Both the position numbers and the translations under genes were made by a program. From assembly GCA_023388015.1 (NCBI GenBank), contig JAEWHB010000157.1, positions 1 to 10,353 on the forward strand: 10,353 nt of DNA, in the 5' to 3' direction. Origin of the DNA: Bacteroidota bacterium. GTDB taxonomy: Bacteria > Bacteroidota > Bacteroidia > Flavobacteriales > Weeksellaceae. The stretch's first letter is position 1. Every line of letters starts with the position of its first letter. Positions 5,751 to 10,353 of the stretch are shown one piece after another. The notes beneath the pieces are model-generated. The model worked only from the letters and a program-made list of their open reading frames with translations. It searched no databases and was not told where the DNA came from.

Positions 5751-6890
5751 TTAAGCAAAAGCTTGTTCCAGATCTTCCAGCAAATCATCGATGTCTTCAA
5801 TTCCCACGCTCAGTCGTACCAAATCGTCAGTTATTCCGATTTCCGCTCGTTTTTCTGCCGGAATGGAAGCGTGCGTCATGGTGGTCGGATGATTGGCAAG
5901 CGACTCCACGCCACCAAGGCTTTCTGCCAGGGTAAAGACTTTCAGTTTTTTGAAGAAAGCATCGGCATCTTTTCTTTCGCCGGATTTGAAATTAAAAGAA
6001 ACCATTCCACCAAAATCTTTCATTTGTTTTTTGGCCACTTCGTGGTTCGGGTGGTCTTCAAGTCCCGGATAAAAAACCTTTCCGACTTTTGGATGTTTGG
6101 ATAAAAATTCGGCCACTTTTCTTCCGTTTTCACAATGTCTTTGCATACGCACGTGCAAAGTTTTAATGCCACGTAAAACCAGATAGGAATCTTGCGGACC
6201 CAAAATTCCTCCGCCTGCAAATAATTGAAAATGAACTTTTTCGGCTAATTCTTCATCTTTTACAACCAAAGCGCCTGCCACCACGTCGGAGTGACCGCCC
6301 AAGTATTTCGTTGCGGAATGCATCACAATATCGGCACCCAAATCCAGTGGATTTTGCAAATAAGGCGAAGCAAACGTATTGTCAACCGCTACCAAAATAT
6401 CTTTTCCTTTGGCCAAATCGGCAACTGCCTGAATATCCACGACTTTCATCAAAGGATTGGTCGGAGTTTCGATCCAGATTAATTTGGTTTTGGAATTGAT
6501 TTTATCGGCAACATTCTGCGGATTTGTCATATCGACAAATTGAAAATTCAGTCCGTAGCGTGCGTAAATTCGTGTAAACATCCGATAAGATCCACCGTAC
6601 AAATCATCCATCGCAATGATTTCATCGCCCGGATTTAAAAGTTTCATCACGCTGTCGGTCGCTGCCAGACCGGAACCGAAAGCAAATCCGTGCGTCCCGT
6701 TTTCGATACTCGCCAAAGCATTTTCAAGCGCCGTACGGGTCGGATTTGCCCCGCGCGAATATTCGTAACCCTGATGAACACCCGGACTGCTCTGCGCATA
6801 AGTCGAGGTCTGATAAATAGGGGTCATCACCGCTCCGGTTGAAGGATCAACTTGTTGGTTGCCGTGTATGGTCTTTGTATTGAATTTCAT
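5751..6890 (-). CDS. Trans-sulfuration PLP enzyme: cystathionine gamma-synthase or gamma-lyase
   Basis: With the ATG at 6890 the protein is 379 residues, the normal length for the Cys/Met-metabolism PLP family. Motifs in order: YSRGANPTR (44-52), cofactor-binding FGSGLAA (71-77), ETPTNP (141-146), AVDNTFASP (168-176, Asp binding the pyridine nitrogen), SATKYLGGHSD (192-202) with the PLP lysine Lys195, and SLGGVESL (324-331) before HPTTMTH. The enzyme acts in the cytosol, either joining cysteine to an activated homoserine to make cystathionine for methionine synthesis (MetB) or splitting cystathionine to cysteine. Sequence motifs alone do not separate the two; synthase is the usual annotation for close flavobacterial relatives. 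An upstream in-frame ATG at 6920 lies on the far side of the promoter -7 box, and its extension MYVCRRKMHN has no family counterpart, so the later start is preferred. It is a single-gene unit with its own terminator. Confidence 0.93.
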   Translation of the reverse strand: MKFNTKTIHGNQQVDPSTGAVMTPIYQTSTYAQSSPGVHQGYEYSRGANPTRTALENALASIENGTHGFAFGSGLAATDSVMKLLNPGDEIIAMDDLYGGSYRMFTRIYARYGLNFQFVDMTNPQNVADKINSKTKLIWIETPTNPLMKVVDIQAVADLAKGKDILVAVDNTFASPYLQNPLDLGADIVMHSATKYLGGHSDVVAGALVVKDEELAEKVHFQLFAGGGILGPQDSYLVLRGIKTLHVRMQRHCENGRKVAEFLSKHPKVGKVFYPGLEDHPNHEVAKKQMKDFGGMVSFNFKSGERKDADAFFKKLKVFTLAESLGGVESLANHPTTMTHASIPAEKRAEIGITDDLVRLSVGIEDIDDLLEDLEQAFA

Positions 6891-6909
6891 ATTATGCATT
6901 TTTCTTCTG

Positions 6910-6917
6910 CAAACATA
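6910..6917 (-). promoter_or_regulatory. -7 promoter box of the PLP-enzyme gene
   Basis: On the minus strand this reads TATGTTTG, an exact TAnnTTTG match ending 19 bases before the ATG at 6890. A transcript starting near 6903 could not contain the ATG at 6920, which settles the choice of start. No clear -33 box is seen. Confidence 0.6.
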
Positions 6918-6928
6918 CAAGATTTTTA

Positions 6929-6936
6929 TATTTTTG
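6929..6936 (+). promoter_or_regulatory. -7 promoter box of the PagL-like gene
   Basis: TATTTTTG matches TAnnTTTG exactly and ends 14 bases before the ATG at 6951, giving a very short leader. It lies back to back with the minus-strand box at 6910-6917, so the two promoters must share or overlap upstream contacts. No good -33 box is visible, and T-rich sequence makes a chance match easier. Confidence 0.45.
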
Positions 6937-6950
6937 ACCTCTGATTAACT

Positions 6951-8051
6951 ATGTGGAACCGTATTAACTTATTGATTTTCTCGCTGTTTTCCTGTTTCTG
7001 TTTGGCGCAGGAAAATGAAGCTCAGTACACTGTGGATGTAAATTATTATTACGGAAGCATCCTGCCGCACAGCGAAAAAATCCAACATCTGATTACCGAG
7101 CATCCCGAAGGGATTTTCATCTCAGGGAACCGAAAAACCTTTGGCGATGAAGAATGGGAATCTCGATTTAATTATCCGGACTATGGACTGACTTTTCATT
7201 ATCAGAACAATAAAAACGAAATTCTGGGCGATATGTACGGATTGTTTGCGCATTATAATTTTTATTTTCTGAAGCGGAATTTACAGCTGCGAATAGGGCA
7301 GGGGATTGCTTACAATACAAATCCTTATGACAAAGAAGAAAATTACCGGAATTCGGCTTATGGCTCGCATTTTATGCCGGCGAGTTTTTTTATGGCCAAT
7401 TTTCAGAAAGAAAATATCTGGGAAGGATTTGGAATTCGTACGGGGTTGTTTCTGATTCATCATTCCAACGGAACCATTAAAACGCCGAATACAAGCGCTA
7501 ATACAGTCGGAGCGAACATCGGGATACATTATACATTTGACCATAAAAACGAAAGAACTTATCATCCTCGAACCCATCAGGATTCAACCTTTACCGAACC
7601 AATTCGTTACAATCTGGCATTTAGAACCGGCGTTCACGAAAGCCACATCATCGGGAGCGGACAATATCCGTTCTATGTGATTTCGGCTTATGCCGATAAA
7701 AGAATATCGCGTTCGAGTGCCTTTCAAGCGGGATTTGATGTGTTTTTATCGATGATGATGAAAAATGAAATCGAAATGATGGCGGTTTCTTTTCCCGAAA
7801 AAGGAATCGATGCCGACACGGACTATAAACGACTGGGATTGTTTGTGGGATATGAATTATTTTTAAATCGATTTTCGTTTGAAGCACAATTGGGCGCTTA
7901 TGTTTACGACGATTACAAATCGCATACAGCACTTTACCAGCATTTAGGATTGAAATATTATTTTTATAAGAATTTCTTTGTGGGAACGGGTTTAAAGACA
8001 CATTTCTCCAAAGCCGAAGCGATGGATTTTTCGGTGGGCGTGAGGCTTTAG
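6951..8051 (+). CDS. PagL-like outer-membrane acyloxyacyl hydrolase / lipid A deacylase
   Basis: This 366-residue protein has a signal peptide (charged start, hydrophobic LLIFSLFSCFCLA, cleavage probably near residue 19-20). The mature part has many alternating aromatic strands, ending in a strand-like tail with a hydrophobic last residue (FSVGVRL), as in outer-membrane beta-barrels. HHSNGTIKTPN (170-180) matches the PagL active-site segment H-x-S-N, giving His170 and Ser172 as the catalytic pair. PagL removes the 3-O acyl chain from lipid A at the outer membrane. The residue twelve after the serine, Glu in the Pseudomonas enzyme as I recall it, is Asn184 here. At 366 residues it is roughly twice the length of PagL itself, as is common for Bacteroidota members. 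It is divergent from the PLP-enzyme gene and 35 bp upstream of the lipoprotein gene, so probably first in an operon. Family likely; activity on lipid A inferred. Confidence 0.82.
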   Translation: MWNRINLLIFSLFSCFCLAQENEAQYTVDVNYYYGSILPHSEKIQHLITEHPEGIFISGNRKTFGDEEWESRFNYPDYGLTFHYQNNKNEILGDMYGLFAHYNFYFLKRNLQLRIGQGIAYNTNPYDKEENYRNSAYGSHFMPASFFMANFQKENIWEGFGIRTGLFLIHHSNGTIKTPNTSANTVGANIGIHYTFDHKNERTYHPRTHQDSTFTEPIRYNLAFRTGVHESHIIGSGQYPFYVISAYADKRISRSSAFQAGFDVFLSMMMKNEIEMMAVSFPEKGIDADTDYKRLGLFVGYELFLNRFSFEAQLGAYVYDDYKSHTALYQHLGLKYYFYKNFFVGTGLKTHFSKAEAMDFSVGVRL

Positions 8052-8061
8052 TCAATTTGAG

Positions 8062-8090
8062 AATTTGAAAATGAGTTAATTTGAAAATGA
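8062..8090 (+). repeat. Duplicated start-codon region (13-bp direct repeat)
   Basis: AATTTGAAAATGA occurs at 8062-8074 and at 8078-8090, a 16-bp period. The second copy contains the lipoprotein ATG (8087). The first contains an ATG at 8071 that opens a Met-Ser-stop mini-frame (ATG AGT TAA) ending eight bases before the real start. It may be a slippage duplication or may influence initiation. Confidence 0.6.
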
Positions 8091-8824
8091 AATTTTATTT
8101 ATATTTGATTTTTTCCATTCTGATTTCGGGTTGTAATTCAGAAGAAGGATCGGATTGTTTTAAAGCGCAGGGCGAGTTGGAAACCCGCGAAATTCCGGTG
8201 GGCGAATTTTCCAAAATCAATATTTCAACCGGGATTGAATTAATCGTCAAAGAGTCGGAAGAACAATGGGTAAGGGTAACGATGGGCAAAAATTTAATCA
8301 ATGATATCCAATTCGAAGTGATGGACGGCGAATTGAAAATAACCAACGAAAATGGTTGCGAAATGCTTAGAAATTATCATTCCGCCATAGTTTACATTAG
8401 CACTCCGGTTTTGGAAAAGATTTATTCGGGTTCGCAATATTCCATCCAATCCGATGGAGTTTTGACTTTTCCTGAACTAACTTTAGAGTCGGGAGTTATT
8501 GAAGATACGCCGGCCAGTATTTTTGAAATGCAGATTGAAAACGAAATTTTAAAAATAAATGACAATATTTCTTCGGTTTTCAAAATTAAAGGTCATAGCC
8601 ATAAACTGGAAATCAATTTTTGGGGTTCCAACGGTCGGTTTGAAGGCGAAAATTTCGTTGTGGACGATGTTTATGTGAACCACAGAAGCACCAACGACAT
8701 CATCACCTATCCGGTGAATTCTATAACGGGTGCAATCCGAAGTACGGGCAATCTGGTTTTGAAAAATGTACCGCCGATTGTGGATGTGGAGCAGATTTAC
8801 ACTGGACATATTGTTTATCCTTAA
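8087..8824 (+). CDS. Head-GIN domain (DUF2807) lipoprotein
   Basis: The protein is 245 residues from the ATG at 8087; a TTG two codons earlier is an unlikely start. It has a lipoprotein signal, MKFYLYLIFSILISGC, with Cys16 as the lipidation site. After the cysteine comes NSEEGSD, whose S-E-E resembles the flavobacterial surface-export signal (Ser/Lys followed by acids), so display on the cell surface is possible. The body is beta-rich with the pattern of the head-GIN/DUF2807 family: PVGEFSKINISTGIELIVKE, a KITNENGC stretch, VYISTPVLEKIYSGS, then repeating strand-turn units of a beta-helix. Members are widespread in Bacteroidota; their function is not established and the adhesin label is only a prediction. 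It lies 35 bp after the PagL-like gene and 10 bp before the VOC gene, consistent with one transcript. Family assignment is good; the role is unknown. Confidence 0.82.
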   Translation: MKFYLYLIFSILISGCNSEEGSDCFKAQGELETREIPVGEFSKINISTGIELIVKESEEQWVRVTMGKNLINDIQFEVMDGELKITNENGCEMLRNYHSAIVYISTPVLEKIYSGSQYSIQSDGVLTFPELTLESGVIEDTPASIFEMQIENEILKINDNISSVFKIKGHSHKLEINFWGSNGRFEGENFVVDDVYVNHRSTNDIITYPVNSITGAIRSTGNLVLKNVPPIVDVEQIYTGHIVYP

Positions 8825-8834
8825 TTCATTCAAA

Positions 8835-9233
8835 ATGAAAATTTTATCTAAATCTGAATTTATTCTTTACGTTGAAAATCAAGCGAAAAGCACGGAGTTT
8901 TATTCAAACTTATTTCAAATGGAACCGATTCTGAATCTTCCTGGAATGAGTGAATTTCATCTTAATGAAACGACGAAACTCGGACTAATGCCGAATTTGG
9001 GTATTCAAAAAATTTTACAAGATAAAACGCCCGATCCTGCTTTGGGAAATGGAATTCCGCGATGTGAACTTTATCTTTTTGTCGAAAATCTGGAAGAAGC
9101 CTTTGAAAACGCAATGAATTGCGGTGCGAAATTAATCAGCCCGATGGAAGAAAGAAGCTGGGGCGATCGGGTTTGTTATTTTGCCGATTTGGACGGACAT
9201 ATCATTGCATTTGCAAAATCCTTAAATTCGTGA
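8835..9233 (+). CDS. VOC (glyoxalase/bleomycin-resistance fold) family protein
   Basis: The protein is 132 residues from the ATG at 8835; an in-frame ATG at 8766 lies inside the lipoprotein gene and gives no family-like extension. It has two beta-alpha-beta-beta-beta repeats: FILYVENQAKSTEFYSNLF (9-27) opens the first and CELYLFVENLEEAF (77-90) the second. It ends with the familiar GDRVCYFADLDGHIIAFAK (110-128). The usual metal ligands are poorly kept: there is no His in strand 1, and the family Glu near DGxxxE is replaced (DGHIIAFA). It is therefore more likely a small-molecule-binding or metal-free member than glyoxalase I. The stop is one base before the next ATG, so the pair is probably co-translated. 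The ligand is unknown. Confidence 0.87.
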   Translation: MKILSKSEFILYVENQAKSTEFYSNLFQMEPILNLPGMSEFHLNETTKLGLMPNLGIQKILQDKTPDPALGNGIPRCELYLFVENLEEAFENAMNCGAKLISPMEERSWGDRVCYFADLDGHIIAFAKSLNS

Positions 9234-9234
9234 A

Positions 9235-9585
9235 ATGAAAAAGATTTATTATCTGCAAACCTGTGATACTTGCAAAAGGATTATGAAAGAAATGGATTTT
9301 TCAGGATTTGAAAAGCAAAATATTAAGAGCGAAGTTATTACAGCTGAACAATTAAACGAAATGAAAGAGTTAGCAGGCAGTTATGAAGCGCTTTTTTCCC
9401 GAAAGGCAAGAAAATACAAAGAGCTGGGACTGAAAGATCAAATCTTGACCGAAAAGGATTATCGGGAATATATTCTGAGCGATTATACCTTTTTGAAACG
9501 ACCTGTGGTAATCGACCAAAACGAAATTTTCATCGGCAACGAAAAGAAAAATTTAGAGCGTTTAGCGTTACATTTGAAAAATTAA
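9235..9585 (+). CDS. ArsC/Spx-like thioredoxin-fold protein
   Basis: A 116-residue cytosolic protein, the usual length of the ArsC/Spx/YffB family. It starts MKKIYYLQTCDTCKRIM, giving a Cys10-x-x-Cys13 redox motif at the N-terminus of helix 1 as in Spx. It has the family helices (ITAEQLNEMKELAGSYEALFSRKARKY in the 35-61 region) and the conserved Arg-Pro of the anion site in LKRPVV (87-92, Arg89). A true ArsC-type arsenate reductase uses one Cys in this loop with other residues and normally sits beside ars genes; none are here, so arsenate reduction should not be assumed. A general thiol-redox role is equally possible. It starts one base after the VOC stop, and no terminator is evident before the next gene. 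Confidence 0.87.
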   Translation: MKKIYYLQTCDTCKRIMKEMDFSGFEKQNIKSEVITAEQLNEMKELAGSYEALFSRKARKYKELGLKDQILTEKDYREYILSDYTFLKRPVVIDQNEIFIGNEKKNLERLALHLKN

Positions 9586-9694
9586 AAAAGAAAACAAAAT
9601 AAAGAGGATAGAACAAAGAGAATAAAATGAAGAGAATAGAAAATAGACAAAAGAAAATAGATTCTCTGAGTAAATAAAATCAAATTTGGAAAAA
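9586..9694 (+). other. Purine-rich spacer with short repeats
   Basis: Of the 75 bases 9586-9660, 65 are purines. AGAGAAT occurs at 9617-9623 and 9631-9637 (14-bp period), and its complement ATTCTCT lies at 9661-9667, giving a possible weak hairpin with no T-run after it. CAAATTTG (9681-9688) is a one-mismatch TAnnTTTG but sits only six bases from the ATG at 9695, so it is a doubtful promoter. No gene is seen. Confidence 0.5.
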
Positions 9695-10353
9695 ATGAAC
9701 AAAATTTTAGTAGTATCGGTTTCACTTTTGGCTGTGATGACTTTTTCACAAACCAAACAACTGACGATGCAGGATGCCGTTTTGGGCATTCGTGCAGAAA
9801 GTAAAACCTATCAGTGGCTGCCGGATTCGGATAAATTTTACGAAAAAGTCAAAACATCCTACGGAAATGCACTATTGGCTTATGATGCTGCGACGATGAA
9901 AACCGATACACTTTTGCGTTCCACCGATTTTGCGGCTGGAAACAACGTTCCTCATTTGGTTTGGGTAAATTCGGAAAAAGCTTATTATCAGGATAATAAA
10001 GAGCTTTTCTGGTTCAGTCCAAAGGATAAAAAGGCGGTCAAATGGTTGACACTTCCTGAAAATTCGGAAGCGACCGAATACGATCCAAAGTCCGGACAAT
10101 TGGCTTATGTTGTGGATAATAATTTGTATTTAATTGATTCCAACGGAAAAACAAAACAACTTACAACCGACGGCAAATATGGAATTCTAAACGGGAAAGC
10201 CGTTCACCGAGAGGAATTCGGAATTCACAAGGGAATTTTCTTTTCGCCAAAAGGAAGTCTCATTGCTTTTTATCGGATGGACGAAACCATGGTCGAGGAT
10301 TATCCGGTGGTGGACTGGTCAACAACGCCGGCGGTGAACAAAAACATTAAATA
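9695..10353 (+). CDS. S9 family dipeptidyl peptidase IV-like protease, N-terminal part only
   Basis: The first 219 codons are visible and the frame is still open at the right edge. The protein begins MNKILVVSVSLLAVMTFSQ, a signal peptide with cleavage near residue 18-19 and no lipobox, so it is probably periplasmic. The rest is beta-propeller (DPP IV N-terminal) sequence: blades such as HLVWVNSEKAYYQDNKELFW and LAYVVDNNLYLIDSNGKTKQ, then the signature region AVHREEFGIHKGIFFSPKG with HREEFG containing the Glu pair that holds the substrate amino terminus in DPP IV. AFYRMDETMVEDYPVVDW follows. The alpha/beta-hydrolase domain with the Ser-Asp-His triad would lie beyond the window. It likely cleaves X-Pro or X-Ala dipeptides from peptides, serving peptide nutrition. 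It lies 109 bp after the ArsC-like gene and may have its own promoter. Confidence 0.9.
   Translation, partial: MNKILVVSVSLLAVMTFSQTKQLTMQDAVLGIRAESKTYQWLPDSDKFYEKVKTSYGNALLAYDAATMKTDTLLRSTDFAAGNNVPHLVWVNSEKAYYQDNKELFWFSPKDKKAVKWLTLPENSEATEYDPKSGQLAYVVDNNLYLIDSNGKTKQLTTDGKYGILNGKAVHREEFGIHKGIFFSPKGSLIAFYRMDETMVEDYPVVDWSTTPAVNKNIK

Noticed and set aside
6891..6920. Upstream ATG start at 6920 for the PLP enzyme
   Set aside because: It would add ten residues without family counterpart, and the TATGTTTG promoter box lies downstream of it, so the transcript would not include it.
8081..8086. TTG start for the lipoprotein
   Set aside because: The ATG two codons later gives the same signal peptide and is the more usual start.
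8766..8834. N-terminal extension of the VOC protein starting at 8766
   Set aside because: It overlaps the lipoprotein gene, and the extra 23 residues do not fit the VOC fold; the ATG at 8835 follows the lipoprotein stop directly.
9568..9789. Hydrophobic minus-strand frame that looks like a small membrane protein
   Set aside because: It is the reverse reading of the purine-rich spacer (TTT/TTC codons give Phe and Leu) and it overlaps two plus-strand genes.

Overview
The window looks like a chromosomal segment of a flavobacterium (phylum Bacteroidota), most likely from the Chryseobacterium group. The grounds are: an AT-rich genome; Bacteroidota-type promoter -7 boxes (TAnnTTTG) at gene starts and no clear Shine-Dalgarno sequences; a three-part MMPL exporter/acyltransferase/methyltransferase gene of the kind found in flexirubin (aryl polyene-dialkylresorcinol) pigment clusters; a PagL-like outer-membrane lipid A deacylase; a head-GIN lipoprotein; and a DPP IV-like S9 peptidase. 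The genus is an inference, since no marker gene is present.

Layout. Positions 1-3779 (minus strand) are the promoter-proximal end of an operon that runs off the left edge. It opens with the large fusion gene (TTG start at 3779) and continues, with a 17-bp overlap, into an FAD-dependent oxidoreductase. Both fit a flexirubin/aryl-polyene locus. Positions 3780-4334 are a divergent intergenic region largely filled by two direct copies of a ~146-bp palindrome-rich repeat. Positions 4335-5297 (plus) encode a Gfo/Idh/MocA sugar dehydrogenase. Positions 5298-5750 have no gene but hold several structured elements, ending in a rho-independent terminator. Positions 5751-6890 (minus) encode a trans-sulfuration PLP enzyme (cystathionine gamma-synthase/lyase). 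A short divergent promoter region follows, then a plus-strand run: PagL-like deacylase (6951), head-GIN lipoprotein (8087), VOC protein (8835), ArsC/Spx-like protein (9235), a purine-rich spacer, and the start of a DPP IV-like peptidase (9695) that runs off the right edge.

How the genes relate. The fusion protein and oxidoreductase probably act together in making and exporting an outer-membrane aryl polyene/flexirubin lipid. The deacylase and lipoprotein also act at the outer membrane, but nothing in the sequence ties them to the pigment. The VOC and ArsC-like genes are one base apart and probably co-translated. The cystathionine enzyme stands alone with its own promoter and terminator. I see no clear phage, IS transposase, CRISPR array, tRNA or rRNA. 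The features most worth a second look are the fusion gene with its very short methyltransferase domain, the paired repeats, the structured 5298-5750 region, and the Glu-to-Asn change at the predicted PagL triad position.
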